A DNA stretch of 64,000 bases from Tanytarsus gracilentus (GCA_038502055.1 JAXRKN010000042.1:2418001-2482000); one strand, 5' to 3'; shown: positions 1-12,697, counted from the stretch's first letter. Notes: generated by a model from the letters alone, not told the origin. A program made the numbers and translations.

Positions 1-1689
1 AAGAGTTAAAAGTGACTGATGAATGCTGAAAACGTCTGAAATTTTAATGAGACTTTTTGGTGTGTAACTCTTTTCTGTTCATTTCGACGCGCTCCAAAGT
101 TTTCGTATTTTTGGCACCAATTTTTATTATCTTCATTATCTCTCAAAAAAACGAGTTCCACGAACTGATCATTTTGAGGAAAGTCGAGTACGTGTTTTGA
201 CTGAGGTCTGTTTAATTAATTAAAAGCATTGAAAATTATACACATAGCTCTGTAATTTTGGGAATTGTTTTAAATGTTTGTGGTTGAATCATCGTGTAAT
301 TAATTTATTTGCAGTGAAAACAACTATTTTACTCTCTCTCAAATTTTACAACATTTGTGCTCATACATTTTAGATTTTGTTTTCTTAGTAATTGTGAATA
401 TTTTAATGGGAAATATATTCGAAGAAAATTTGTGGCAAAAACAAACAATCCATTGAACTTTTTTTAAGTGAGGTTAAATTTATTTTTCTCACAGTGCAGT
501 GCAGTTTTCACTTCTTGAAGTAAAAAATAGTTTTCGAGCATTTGTGCTTCACATAATTTTCTCTCTTTATTTTTCTAAGTTTATAAAAAATAGTTTAGAC
601 GTGCGAAAAAAGTGGCAGAAATACATTTGTTACAGTATAAAATGTGTTGAAGAATTCTTCAGCTTAAAGTGTAAAAAATATTTCTTGGAAGTTATTTCAT
701 ATTTTATCATAAGCTACACAGTGAAATCTGTGATATTTTTCTTTTGTATAAAGTTCTCAGAAGGTTTCAAATGTGAGGGAGCAAAAGGCAAAGAAAATAT
801 TGCGCAATTTAAAACTAGAAATTTTCAATAAAAAATTTGAACCTTTTTGAATAATTTTAAGGAACATTTTGGAATTTGAAACATCTTTAATTTAATTTAA
901 AAAATTTCACTCGCTTTTCTTTCTTCTTAAATTTGTATTCTCAGTTACTCTTTTCCATAAATCAAGCATTCTCGATATAGTTTTTGCCTAAAAGCTCTTC
1001 CGTAATACTTTCATCTACAAAAAAATCCCTCAACCCAGGAATATCTTGAAAAATCTTGCCAATCATATCGCACTCGTGCTGCGATACACAAAACATACTT
1101 AATGCAATCGTACATCTCTAGCAAAATATCTTTGAAATATTTATGCATACTGCGAAAGAAATTGGAGACCCAAAGAAGGAGAGCACAAAAAATATTGCAA
1201 TCAGACTGAATGGAAAAAAAATTCAATCACTTGCTGCGTAGCTCTAGTTTCCTTTTATCAATATATTTCTTCTCTTTTTACTTCACTGCACATTGCAATA
1301 TCATCCGAAGATACATTTTCCATCCCGTTCGCATCGCAATATCGTTTTCGATTGTAAAACTCCGATGCACAGCAAGAAAATGTTAAGCAAGAAGGAAAAA
1401 GGAATTATATTTGATGATTGGCACATGGCAAAGTTATGAACAGTGAGCGAGATGAGTTGAGGATAGAAAGAGATATATAAAAAAGAGTGTACTAGCAGCA
1501 GCATATTGATTGATTTGAAGTTTCGAACGTGATTTGATTTCAACAAAGAAATCGAAAACGAGCGAAAAAAATAAATTTTTTTTAACAAAACTCATCAAAT
1601 TTTTCTTGCAATATTTTTCACACGAGAAAAGCAGAAAAGATACACAGTATGGAGGAAAATCTTCGAAAATTGAATTTACAAGAATAATC
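1..1689. other. Gene-free left edge, 3' side of DNAAF5
   Basis: No recognisable gene lies here. The sequence is AT-rich with only short open frames. A weak coding-like stretch on the minus strand (about 985-1330) is discussed as a finding. The 3' UTR of DNAAF5 should lie just left of position 1690. Confidence 0.5.
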
Positions 1690-4600
1690 TCAACCAGCCG
1701 ATGGCAATTTTGATTTCAAATCTTGAGAAATTGTTGATTCATTCAATGCCTCTCGATATGCACTTGAATTTTGCGAAGACAAATCGATTATGGATTGAAT
1801 TAAGGCATTTCTCAATTCAATTTCCGGACTCTCTAAATGAATCATCATCGTATTATAGATTTGCTTCACTAGAAACTTCCACATCTCCTCGTTGTCGTTG
1901 TCATCGTCGTCTGTACGCTTCAATTCGAGCTTTCCCAAGCACTTGGCGGCCTTCACACGAACCTCACTGCCAGGATCATCTAAGCGTGACAATAATGCCG
2001 ACGCCAATGTTTTCAATTGGTCATACTTCAATGGACCCGCATGCAAGAGAATCTTCAAGGCATATGATCTGGTTGCGATGCTGTTATCATCAATCAATGA
2101 CACGAGTGGTACCATTAATGACTCGACAATTTTACGGCCATTCTCCTTTGACGTTCCTTGAGCCAGTGAACATAATACGGCAGTTGCCATTGTCCTCACC
2201 GACTCAGCTGTACGTCCTGCATGCCATATAAGATGTGGAGCTACACAGTCTGTAAGAAGAAAAAGTAAATTTTCTCTCTTGTATATATTTTCTTGTTGTT
2301 TGAGAACGAGAAAGGAAGAAAAAGAATTTAAATGAGTCAGGCAAAATTTTCTCTCCCTCTTCCTCATCATTAGATTACTTTTTATATTTTTGAATAAATA
2401 CCACAACAAACATGTATTGAAAAAGCTTTTCATGTATATGCGGGGAGCTTCATTGTAGTGTAATTTGCCAAGCATAAAGTTTACGTCCAAGACGAAAAAC
2501 TTATGGAGCCATGAAGAAGACATTTGAGTGAATTTTAAAAAGCCATAAAGTATTCAAAATAATGCCATGGTCATCAGTTTAAATATGTTCACCCGAAAAT
2601 ATCTTTAAGAATGTCATTTTAAAAAATATGCAACTCACCGTTGATGAATGACATTTGAATAAGGAAATTTTCGCTTGGATCATCGACACCGATTCTTTCA
2701 TCCCAATTTAAGGATGCCTTTAAAAAGAAGAGAAAGTTGATGATTTTTTAATTCCATTTTTTCTTTATCTAGGCAGAGATACAAAAATTCTTTGTAGCCA
2801 TTTCATCGTGACTAGTCGACTCACCATTGCCATGCCACTTAAAATTTTTATCTTTCCTTCCGCTTCACAATGTTCCAATGCAAGAACGATGACTCGCTTA
2901 AGATGATCGATGAATGATTTCTATAATAATAATGTGAAGAGAGAGAGAGGAAAGGGAAAATGTAGAGAAAAGAGTCAATAAAGAGAAAATCTCCATATTT
3001 TTTTCCATCGCCTTGAGATGATATTCATACCCTCTCAATCTTTCTCTTACCTCGATTCCACAAATGCATATGATGCCGTAGAGCACGACAACTTGCTCAA
3101 ATGACTCGGTGTTGGGTTTGTCAAGGAGATCTAGCGTTCCTATAGCTGACTTTAAATATTTTTCATGCATCATTGATAAGCTCTCGTGCTTGCACTTATC
3201 GGCAATGTGCTTTAACGTCTCCATGCCGACATACCTTATCGTTTCATTGTCATAAGCAATTGATGTCGTCTTGAGTGCAACGACGTAGAAATTTTCCTCT
3301 CCGTCAGTCGACATACCGGGAATTAAGACTTCAAGAAGTGCAATGAGCTCCGTTTGAAAGATTGTGGATGAATTGTGGCTGATTGCGGGGTCAACGAGAA
3401 TCTCCAACAGCTCCGATAAATTCTCAAAACGATTTTCATCAATCGATGTCCGAAAGAGTGCATGAAGACATTTAATTGTACCCAATTTACTCTGTCGTGT
3501 TCTTAATTCCTCAAATGTGTATTTGCTCCATGTCTTTTGATCAACGAAATGTCCGATGAGTTCAGCAACTTGAATTGCTTGCTTTGCGACGACCACTTCA
3601 GAGTCTTGGCATGTCTTGCACAGTACTGCGTTTATGTCGTAATATTTTGTCGCCAAATGCTCCTCGCCATGAATGACGATTTGCATAAGTAATTTGGTGG
3701 CGTGAAGTCTCACGTCCTCTTTCCACTCTTCCATTTCGTGGAGCACAGAATTGAGAACTTGCAAGGATCGTCTAACCAACGCCCTGCAACCAATTGATGG
3801 CCGCTTTTCAATAAACTTTGGATAATTCTCGCGCGCACAATCAATCACGTTTAGATTCTGAAGTTCCGTTTGATTTTCCTCATAGTATAAATCCCCAGCC
3901 GCTTCCCATGACTTTTGTATCTCCTCGCGAACTTCATCAATTTCATCGGTGAGACAGCACAGCACGAGCGGTAAAATACGCTCGAAATGTGAATATCGAT
4001 CAAGCATTTTTAGAAGAAAAAGACATCCGACACGGCCACACTCACGACGAACGCTCGCCACCGGATCCATGAGGAGCGGCGAAAGTTCCTTAATAATCGT
4101 CTTTATCATGTCAGCGTTTGTATAAATATTTATTCCAACAACACCGAGAGCTTCTATGGCCGCAACGCGAATGGACGAGTGTCTATGTTTGAGAATTGTT
4201 ATGAGTGGCAGTGCTAGTGATTCAGCTCGATAATGGAAACTTGGCGATGCTATGGCAGTAACTTTTATGATTTCACAGCTTTCTTTGAGAACGGCGGGAA
4301 AGTTATCCATGAGGGTAACTTTGAGGATATCGATAATGTCGTTGTAGGGCTTCAATAGTCGATCTTCACCATCACCCTTTGATTTGACCGTTCCAGTGAC
4401 TGTAAGATCCTTGTACTTGTCAATTATAAAATTGAGTTGTTTAAGCAATTGAAGTCGCATCTCTTCACTCTCCTCCACAAGCTCTTGTGTAGCTAATCGC
4501 TTGGCAATGACAGGAACCAACAAACTCAGGTAATAATCATTTTGCTCGAGATGCTTAAGAATTTCACTGATTATCGAGCACGAGAGACTACGACACATCT

Positions 4601-4793
4601 CATATTTGTCACTGTAGCATTTGATGAGGCACAAGTAGCTGGAATCAAAGACTTCAATTGCATTCTCACTCGATAAATTTTCCTTGTTTTGACAAAATTC
4701 GAGAAATTCTTTTAATGCACGCTGACGAACCATTCGCTCTTGATTTTGTATTTTGACGATCCACGTCTCGAGTTTAGCTTTATCTTCACTCAT
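1690..4793 (-). CDS. DNAAF5: Dynein axonemal assembly factor 5 (HEATR2), HEAT-repeat protein
   Basis: Four exons on the minus strand: 3051-4793, 2825-2920, 2639-2717 and 1690-2249. All junctions are GT-AG and in frame, giving 825 residues (the human protein is about 855). The start is the ATG at 4791-4793; the open frame extends further upstream only through a GTG. The protein is a chain of HEAT repeats. Stretches typical of HEATR2 are LLKMLDRYSHFERILPLVL, the C-x-ALVRRSL block followed by an HGEEHLATKYYD segment, and a C-terminal MMIHLESPEIELRNALIQS block. In animals this cytoplasmic factor helps preassemble outer and inner axonemal dynein arms, so in an insect it should act in chordotonal neurons and sperm. 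The family call rests on remembered similarity, not alignment. Its 5' end lies 384 bp from the 3' end of the TMEM86 gene on the same strand. Confidence 0.82.
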
Positions 4794-5177
4794 TTTAGTA
4801 AATGAATTAAATTGATTCACTTTATTTCACAATTTTTTCAACGTTTGTTTTTATTGATCAAACTCACGTTTTATTTTGTTTACTGCGATTTTTGGTCGCT
4901 TGGAAATTGTTTTTAGCGCGAAAAATATTTGTAACGTATTTATTCAAAAAGTTTGTTTGAATATTTAAAATACGTTGATAAAAATTTTAATTTTCTGTGT
5001 TGAAAATATTTTAATGAAAAAAAACTTATTTTCGTTATTTTCAGTCTAACATACACCAATAAAGTTTTATTTGTAACTAAGTATATCAGGAATAAAATTG
5101 CATTTTTATCAAGTCTTTAATTAATTTTTTTTTCTGGAAGAATTTTACGAACATCAAATAAACCCCAAAAAATATTT
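4794..5177. other. Intergenic spacer, DNAAF5 5' side / TMEM86 3' side
   Basis: AT-rich spacer of 384 bp between two minus-strand genes. It must hold the DNAAF5 promoter and 5' UTR and the TMEM86 3' UTR. I see no TATA box that I would call. Confidence 0.5.
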
Positions 5178-6414
5178 TTAATTACTTTTTCTCTCTTTTG
5201 CTGCGACATCGAGAATTGACAGACTGATTCCGAACTGTGCGAAATAGTACGTTGACATGATGAGAATTTTACTATATGGAATGTGTCCATAAAACATGCT
5301 AAATGCAATCAGAGTGTCAGAAATCACAAATGAAATTGCACCCAGCCCGCATAGAATTTGAAGAACACTAGCCTTTTCGATTCGAGCGACTGACCTCCAT
5401 GCCATAGTAAGAAGTAGAAGAGAATAAATTGGAAGGCCGTAAATTAACACGCCAGAAATGTTTTTGAAGAGAACAGCAATAGCTTTTTTGAGGATAGAAA
5501 AAAGTATTAAAAATAGAAATGGACAACGCTAATGTAAACCACTCACCAGAAGCGCCAGCGATGTAAATGATGATTCCAATGTAGACCTTCAACGGTTTAA
5601 ATCCAAACGCTGTGATATAACAAATTTGCGCACATGCGAATGCCATCATGCCATAAACAAAAAGACTATGATTTTTATAATCGAGTAAAGCATCGCCGGC
5701 AGAGGAGAAAATTAATCCACAAAGAATTAGTTGTTGGTAGCGATAACTATAAAAATATTTTTTTTCTCGTTTATTTGATCAAATGAAGTTTACTTTTTAA
5801 ATTACCTGGCTGAGAATCGAAAACCATTCATGAAGATGAAGGCCATGAGGCAAAAAATTGGGGTACACTTTAAAATTGTTGAACTGAAATGTGGGAGATA
5901 ATGTGTTTAGTAAAATTGAGGTTTTAAAAGGATTAAAATTTTAAAAACTTCAAAACTTATTGAAAAAGCTTTAAATTCTAAAGAGCTTAAAAGCTTTTTT
6001 AAAAATTCCAAAAAAATATAAAAGCTCTAACATTCATCAAGCTTATTTAATCAAAAAAATATTTGACATTTAAAAAAGAATAAAGAATTTAACCTTCGAT
6101 ATCTAAACAAAGATTTACGTGCATGCTCACAAAAGTGTTATCGCGAGCAATCAAAAATCTAATCGCATTAATACTTACAGTAAATTACTGTTCCAAAAAT
6201 TGAATGAGTATATCACGAAATAAATGATGACGCTTTTGAAGAATGGTGTGAGTTGAAAGCCCGCCACTTTAACCTTTTGAGAGAAAACATATTTTTTCAT
6301 TATCCATGAGCGGGCAAATTTTTTAATTTTCTTTTTAAATTTTCCCCAAGTATTGTGAGAAATGTTGGTGATGAGACTTATTCTTGGACTTCTTCTACCG
6401 TTTGGACTGTCCAT
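5178..6414 (-). CDS. TMEM86: TMEM86/YhhN family membrane protein (probable lysoplasmalogenase)
   Basis: Four exons: 6179-6414, 5806-5883, 5547-5746 and 5178-5482, in frame through GT-AG introns, giving 272 residues (TMEM86 proteins are usually about 225-280). The N-terminal region is basic and cytosolic. It is followed by about eight hydrophobic segments. YhhN hallmarks are LTPFFKSVIIYFV near the end of exon 1, a KCTPIFCL segment in exon 2, the conserved SSAGDALLD motif at about residues 120-128, and a second acidic motif, FVISDTLIAF, near the C-terminus. TMEM86 enzymes hydrolyse the vinyl-ether bond of lysoplasmalogens in internal membranes; that activity is inferred from the family here. 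The ATG at 6412-6414 is the first in frame. The neighbouring DNAAF5 gene is on the same strand and the guanylyl cyclase gene is divergent. Confidence 0.85.
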
Positions 6415-8089
6415 TTAAAAAAAATATTTACTTTGAATTTTGAGGGTAAAAAAGAGATTTAAAAAATAATTTAAAAAATATTCATTGCTAAGATTTAAAA
6501 AGTTATTTTTAAAAGATAAAAAATTTAAATTTAAATCCCGCTTAAAAATTAATCCTTCAATCCATTGTACGATAACAGAAACAAAGTTCGAGTGTCCGCT
6601 CAACACAGTTATCTGGCTTATTTATTTTTTTATTTGAATTATTTATTTATTTATTGCACGAGACTTTACTTGCAAGGTAAAACGCTTTAAGCATCCGCTG
6701 ATGTCACAAGAGCCTAATAGAGAAACTCTTTTGACAAAAGTTCAATAGAGATTTACAAAAGTTCAATAGAGATTTGAAAAACCCTCTCAACAACAACAGA
6801 AAAAAAAATATTTCGCTACGTCACGTTCAGAGAGCGAAAAAGCATTGTTTCATTATCAGACGGCGCGAAAAGAGAGTCACTGACATTATCCTATTTTTAT
6901 CAATTTTTTTTCTTGCTTCTTTGTTTTGATTAAGATTCCCCCACACGAAAAGTTCGACGTGCTTCTCTCATGTGAAAACGTGATTTGCACGGAAAAAAAA
7001 TTCTTCGACTCTTCTTTCACTTTTCATCCTCATTTCATTTTTTATCGATGACCATGAACTTGAGCAGCCCAAAAATACATTTTGCCTCCGTTCGATAACG
7101 AAAATGAAAAAAGTTGCGGGATAAAAATAAAATCTTGCATACCAATTGCGAGACATTCTGAATGGGTGCTGTCATTATCACACGAAATACTCTTCTCACA
7201 TGCAAATTAGAAGTTTTAATCTGTTCTTTATGCACTCGACGAGGTTTTACGCCGCAGTTCGATCGTCTACTGAAAAGAGAATGAAAGAAAAAAGTACAAA
7301 TTGCAAAAAATTGTGTATAGCTAACAACGTGAGAGAGAATGGAATGGACTGAACATGTATTAGTGGGATATTCGATGATTATGGGCTATGATTTATTCGT
7401 TATGTAAAACGGGATGTCGATGAGTTTCATTTAAAATGTTTGAGATTGTTTTGGGAAAAGATAAGGAAAATATTGAGAGTTAAGTTGGTTGAAAATTAAA
7501 TTTGATAAATTAAATTAAATATTTTTGGTTGGTTACTTCATTAATTATATTATATTTTATAAGTTTGAACAAGATTTATTTTTGAGATGCTTTAAACTCA
7601 TTGATTTTGAAAAAAATAATTTGATTAAAATATTTAAAATTCAAAAATCGGGTTCGAATCCTACAAATTAGCTAATATTAGTTTCTCTGCTATTACATAT
7701 TTTTTTTAATTAAAATCTTCCACAGACATAACAATTTTTTTTTATTAACTAAATTAATTTACGGCTCTGCATTCTAATGTTTATGCCGGCATTTCTACAA
7801 TGATTGTGTTTGTGCTGAAATGTAAACAGCGTGGAAATATTTATTTCCTCTCAATTTCTCGAAAAAACAAGTAAAATTTCTGACATGCGTAGAAGTTTTT
7901 TTCACTCGAAAGCTCGCAATTATTTCGAGTGATATTGAATAACAAAATACTAAAAATAATTTTTGGAAGTGTTTAAGTGGAGGAAATTGGAAATAGAAAC
8001 ACGAGATTGAATTCATAAAATATTCAGTAAGAAAATGATCAAAAATAAAAGATAAAATTTTCACTAATTAATGTTTTTCTCATCAAGTT
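6415..8089. other. Divergent intergenic region, TMEM86 / guanylyl cyclase alpha
   Basis: This 1.7 kb AT-rich stretch separates two divergently transcribed genes and should hold both promoters. I found no gene. A CRE-like tacgtcacg lies near 6817. A B-box-like GGTTCGAATCC lies at 7651-7661 with no tRNA fold around it. Confidence 0.5.
7651..7661 (+). repeat. B-box-like motif GGTTCGAATCC
   Basis: Exact match to the pol III B-box/T-arm consensus. No A box, anticodon arm or acceptor stem surrounds it, so it is not a tRNA gene. Confidence 0.5.
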
Positions 8090-10502
8090 ATGGCTTGTCC
8101 TTTTGTTCAACGCAAACCAGTCGAGACGTTGAATCGTCAACAATCATCAGTTCAAGACTTTGACTTACAGGAAATATCCGATGATTCTCTCACCCTTAAG
8201 CACATTAATTCTGCCCTTCAGCTCCTCACCGCGCCCTCAAATCTGACGATTAATGAAGCGCTCGTGTCTCTAACAAGAAAATATGGCGAAAGATTTCCTG
8301 GCCTCACGAAATTGTAAGTCATTCAAACGACCTTTCGTGTCTCCTAATGACCTTAATTTCCACCTCTCTTTACTCATCATTAGGTGCGATAAAAGTAATG
8401 TTTCATCATTTCCACACTACGACTATCTAGCCGACATTCAAGACTCGTTGAAACAATTCAATGAGGAAAATGCAATTGACATTTTGATATTGTTAGGCGA
8501 AGAACTGGCTGAAACTTCGTGTCAAGGAATTATTGAGCGTGCATTTAAAAGTCTTGGTGGAAATATGAAAGAATTAATTTCGTCTCTCGATGGCGTTTAC
8601 GATGTTTTAAAGCTACAAGAGGAAGACTTGACAGACACGAGTTTCGTGTGCGCTGCAGAAGACGAATTAATTTTTACGTCAGATAGAATTTGCTTGGCTT
8701 ATTTACTGCTCGGTATTCTTCAAAAGCTTTCAGTGAAGCTTTTCAACGAAAAGTGCAAAATTAAAATGGAAATGATTGATGGTTCAGTGCAGAAATTTAG
8801 ATATCTTTTCACCATGGAGGAGAAGAAGAAAGTTGCAGAGCCAAATGCTTCCGTTAGGTATGAAATTTTTAGTAAACTTTCAAAGCTTTTATTCTCAAAG
8901 CTTTTTGGAGATTTGCAGAAATTATTTATTAATATTTGAAAGCTTTTAAATATAAAAAGTTTAAAAACTTGAAAGCTCTCTTAAGTTTAAAGCTTTTTTG
9001 CAAATATATTGCTAAAGCTCAAAGCTTTATTTATTTTAACTCGAAGATTTAAAAGCAAGATTTAATTTTAATTTTTTAGCTCTGAGTTTTTAATTAAAAC
9101 TCATTTCTTAAAAATAAATAAATCAAATCAAATTTCTAAAAGCTCAAATTAATTTTTTCACAGATCAATCTCATCTGACGCAAATGATCTTCAAATGTCT
9201 AATAAAACTTTCTGCGAGATGTTTCCATGGCATTTCATTCTCGATGAGAATTTAGAGCTCGTTCAACTCGGAGCAGCTTTCAGTAAGCTTTTCAAGATTT
9301 ATTTAGGATGTACAAGAGATGTCAACAGCTTCTTCAAGTTCCGTCGTCCAGTTGATCTTAAGATTGAGTTTAATGAGATTGTCAGACGCACCAACACGCC
9401 ATTCTTACTAACTTTACGTTCACCACGTTCTGATTTTGTTGCTAAAGGACTCGAGATCAAGGGTCAGATGGTTTTCTGTCCGGGAGCTGAAAAAAATACT
9501 TTGATGTTCATTGGAAGTCCATTTATCGATGGCCTCGAGGGTTTGACATGCAACGGACTCTTCTTGTCCGACATTCCACTTTACGATGCAACTCGTGAAG
9601 TAATTTTAGTTGGTGAACAAGCCAGAGCTCAAGACGGTCTCAAAAGACGAATGGATAAGTTGAAGATGGAAGTTGAAGAAGGACACGAGGCGGTCTCGAA
9701 GGAGAGAAAGAAAAATGTTTCACTTTTGCAACTAATTTTCCCCGATGAAATTGCTGAAAAGTTGTGGCAGGGAAAGCAAGTTGACGCTCAAAGTTTTCCA
9801 GAAGTCACAATTCTATTCTCCGACATTGTTGGATTTACTGGAATTTGTTCAACTGCATCACCCCTCCAAGTCATCAGCATGCTCGAAAGTCTCTATCAAG
9901 TCTTTGATGAGTTTTGTGGAATTTTCGATGTCTATAAAGTTGAAACTATCGGTGACGCTTATTGCGTTGCAAAAGGTTTGGATGGAAAAAACAATGACAG
10001 TCATTTTAATGCTCATAAGGTTGCATTTATGGCTATGAAGATGATTGAAACTTGCTCGAAGCATGTCACTCACACTGGACACACTATTCAAATGAGAATT
10101 GGATTGCATACCGGAACTGTCCTGAGTGGTGTTGTAGGAAGAAAAATGCCAAGGTGAGGAAAATTTTTAATTATTTTCAAAATTTAATTAATTAATTCTA
10201 TATCTAGATACTGCTTATTCGGCCACAACGTCACAATCGCCAATAAATTTGAAAGCGGAAGTGAAGCAGGTAAAATTAATGTTTCACCAACTACCAAAGA
10301 AGCATTGCAAGCAATTCCAGAATTTAAATTTGGTTTCATACCTCGCGATCCGAGCTGTTTGCCAAAAGAATACAAAGTAGAACCTGGACAGACGTGCTAC
10401 TTTTTAGATGGCTATAAACATGCAGACATTGATGAGAAGGAAAACCTGCAAGTTCATGTTGATGCTGCTATCAAACACTTCAATGCTGGAAGTCAAAATT
10501 AA
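8090..10502 (+). CDS. Gycalpha99B: Soluble guanylyl cyclase alpha subunit (Gyc-alpha-99B type)
   Basis: Four exons: 8090-8313, 8384-8857, 9164-10153 and 10208-10502, in frame through GT-AG introns, giving 660 residues. The N-terminal HNOX-like region (about 1-200) is divergent, as in alpha subunits, which do not bind heme. A PAS-like/HNOBA region follows from about 233 (CEMFPWHFILDENLELVQLG). Next comes the helical linker with GEQARAQDGLKRR, then the class III cyclase domain. That domain shows FSDIVGFT near residue 450 and KVETIGDAYCVA near 496, which supply the two metal-binding aspartates of the alpha subunit. The beta subunit carries a glycine at the first of these positions, so this is alpha. 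It pairs with a beta subunit to make cGMP in response to nitric oxide. No beta gene is in the window. The ATG at 8090 gives the MACPF start seen in insect alpha subunits. Confidence 0.93.
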
Positions 10503-10920
10503 GATGGTTGAAAAAATTATTTAAAAATTTTAAGAACTAAAAATATTCGCCAAATTTTTAACCCTTTTAAAAAAATATTTTTTACAATTTATTTACAAAA
10601 TTTCTAAGGGTCTACAACTAAGCACTGAGTGCTTTAAGTAATTGGAATTTATTGAATTATAAAAGATCTGATTAATTTTCAAAAGTCTTCTTTATCCACT
10701 TTATGACTCTCTAAATGATAATCACCATAATATTTCAATATTGATGGAGACACTTACTATATAAGAAATTTTATTTATTAACCATTATATACAAAATGGA
10801 CTTTAATGGACTCTTTAATGTTATCGAGTAGATTAAAAATATTTAAATGTTCAGTTTCTCAATGACTGTAATTCATTTTAGAGGAAAATCTTGAGCTAAA
10901 AAGACGCAAAATAAAGAGAA
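10503..10920. other. Intergenic spacer between cyclase and secreted-protein genes
   Basis: AT-rich spacer of 418 bp holding the cyclase 3' UTR and the promoter of the next gene. A TATATAAG string lies near 10757-10765, about 160 bp before the next ATG, and may be a TATA box. Confidence 0.4.
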
Positions 10921-11865
10921 ATGAAAATTACTTTGTGCTTTTTAATATTTTTGGCAGTTTACTTTTTCTCGACTGTGGAAGCGCAAAATTTCAAGAGAAA
11001 TGTGACCACGAGAGTGCCTCAGGTGACACGCAGGCAAAATCCTAGAAGAGTTTTAGTTACTCGTCGCAATGACTTGAGAGCTCAAAGAATCAGAAGAGCT
11101 CGAAAAATTGTCTGTGTTTATGGAGCAACTGGAAGATGGCCACGATATCCGGCAAGCTTACAACGTTTGGTGACAATTCAGTCGAGAAGAATTTTGGGAA
11201 AGTCAAGAGAAGAAATTCTAAAATTCTGTCGTCAATTAAATTTATCAAGAAATCGAACCAATCAAGTTTTTACTACGAGACGATCAGCATCGACTTCACG
11301 TTTCCCTCAAAATTTTTCAACTTTCACAACACCAAGATTTGTCTTTACGCTCCCTCCCTTCACTACACCAAGATTTTACACCACTCCGTCTAGTACATTT
11401 AACCCAACAGTAACGCCATCTACAAAAACCCAAACAGTAACGCCATCTACAACAACCCAAACACCCCCAACGTCCACTCGAGCTTTTGCAGTATTTCCAG
11501 TCTTCACTGTAGCTCAACCTCTTACTATTCTAACCACGCCATCAACAACAGTTTCTTCTACAATAAATCCACTTTTTGATCGTTCCTTAACGACGGTTTC
11601 AACTACTACAACTACAGTGAAAGCTCCATCAGCATCAGGTTCAGGATCATCTTACTACTACAGTGGATCTGGATCTGCGTATTACAGCGGCAGTGGATCT
11701 GCATACTATACAGCAACTGGAAGTTTAACAGCAAAAGCATCAGACCCTAGCAGTCGATTAATTCGACCTGCCAATGAACTTACAAGAAGTTTCAAGGCCA
11801 AGAATGGTGATATCATCATTAAATGGACTCCTGGAGGGGGAAAATTGAAAAAAATTGGAGTCTAA
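10921..11865 (+). CDS. Secreted basic and Ser/Thr-rich (mucin-like) protein, single exon
   Basis: Intronless frame of 314 residues. A clear signal peptide (MKITLCFLIFLAVYFFSTVEA, cut probably before QNF) leads into a strongly basic segment (residues about 23-65, many Arg). A small block with two cysteines follows (CVYGATGRWPRYPAS ... EEILKFCRQL, about 65-105). A long Thr/Ser/Pro-rich region with short imperfect repeats (TPS/TVTPSTKTQ type) spans about 120-240. A Tyr-Ser-Gly repeat tract (YYSGSGSAYYS) follows near 245-265, then a compact C-terminus with the block DIIIKWTPGGGKLKKIG. I do not recognise the family. The features fit an extracellular matrix, peritrophic, silk-like or cuticle-associated protein heavily O-glycosylated in its middle. 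It is convergent with the odorant-binding protein gene. Confidence 0.75.
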   Translation: MKITLCFLIFLAVYFFSTVEAQNFKRNVTTRVPQVTRRQNPRRVLVTRRNDLRAQRIRRARKIVCVYGATGRWPRYPASLQRLVTIQSRRILGKSREEILKFCRQLNLSRNRTNQVFTTRRSASTSRFPQNFSTFTTPRFVFTLPPFTTPRFYTTPSSTFNPTVTPSTKTQTVTPSTTTQTPPTSTRAFAVFPVFTVAQPLTILTTPSTTVSSTINPLFDRSLTTVSTTTTTVKAPSASGSGSSYYYSGSGSAYYSGSGSAYYTATGSLTAKASDPSSRLIRPANELTRSFKAKNGDIIIKWTPGGGKLKKIGV

Positions 11866-12116
11866 TCGAACTTTAATGGAAGTTAAATTTTTAATGTCAT
11901 TTTTATGGTAAATGTTATATGAGTATGAAAGGTTATGCTGAAAATCGATTGATATTATTTGAGAGGTCAAACATTTGAAGAAATCAGTGGTCACTAAAGA
12001 ATTTCTGAAATAAGTGGAATTTAATTAATGCGTGAAAATTTTATGTCTATAAAAACTTTTATTATCCAATCTCTGTTTCACAATCTCTAAACTCAATAAA
12101 GTCAAAATCACAAAAT

Positions 12117-12697
12117 TCACTGAGTTGCTCCAACGCTTCTCTTAACCATGTAGAGATTATTTTCTTTGAAGCAATTGAATCCGTTGAAAGCTTTCTCAGC
12201 GCCCTCCAACGTGTCATTGATGCAGCCTTGAATTTGTGTTTTAAGTTCATCGGTTGGATGTCCGCCACTCAGTTGCATCGACAAATTGTCAACAATAAAG
12301 TGTCCCTCCTCAAACAAGTCCATTTTCTCAAAGACGCACAGGATGTAATCGGCCGATTTTGGATCAGTAAATTCCCATCGCTTAAATTGGGTGACTGATT
12401 CGGGAGCAATTTCTAATTTTGTCACGCACTCATCACGAAACTTTACCAAATCTTCGCCAGTCGCTAGTTTGTATTCGGCATAGACCTGAAGGAAATTTTT
12501 GAAATTATTTTATTGGGGATTTTTATAAATTCCGTCACACTATTTTAATTTTAAATTTTTTATCAAGTTTTTAAAAAGTTCTTTTACAAAATTAACTTAT
12601 TTTTTTAAGGTGACGTAATTTCCGCACAAAACCTCAGATATCAAAATTATTTTATTACCGAGACAAAAAGGGCAGCCAAGAAGAAAATCGCCTTCAT
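12117..12697 (-). CDS. Minus-C class odorant-binding protein (PBP/GOBP family)
   Basis: Two exons: 12659-12697 (13 codons, signal peptide) and 12117-12485, giving 135 residues. The signal peptide MKAIFFLAALFVSVYA is interrupted by the intron; the mature protein starts near EYKLATGED. The mature chain has four cysteines (DEC, YILC, IQGC, FNCF). The spacing matches the odorant-binding fold with C2 and C5 missing, which is the minus-C group. The C-terminal CFKENNLYMVKRSV block is typical of that group. These small soluble proteins carry hydrophobic ligands in sensillar lymph or in non-olfactory tissues; the ligand here cannot be told. A TATA box and an Inr lie upstream. It is convergent with the secreted protein on its left and lies 943 bp from the Crag 3' end. 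Confidence 0.88.

Noticed and set aside
499..831. 110-codon plus-strand open frame
   Set aside because: It starts at GTG, is dominated by Phe, Lys and Ile, and such a length is expected about once or twice by chance in AT-rich DNA of this size.
1701..2231. 176-codon plus-strand open frame
   Set aside because: It is the antisense shadow of the last DNAAF5 exon.
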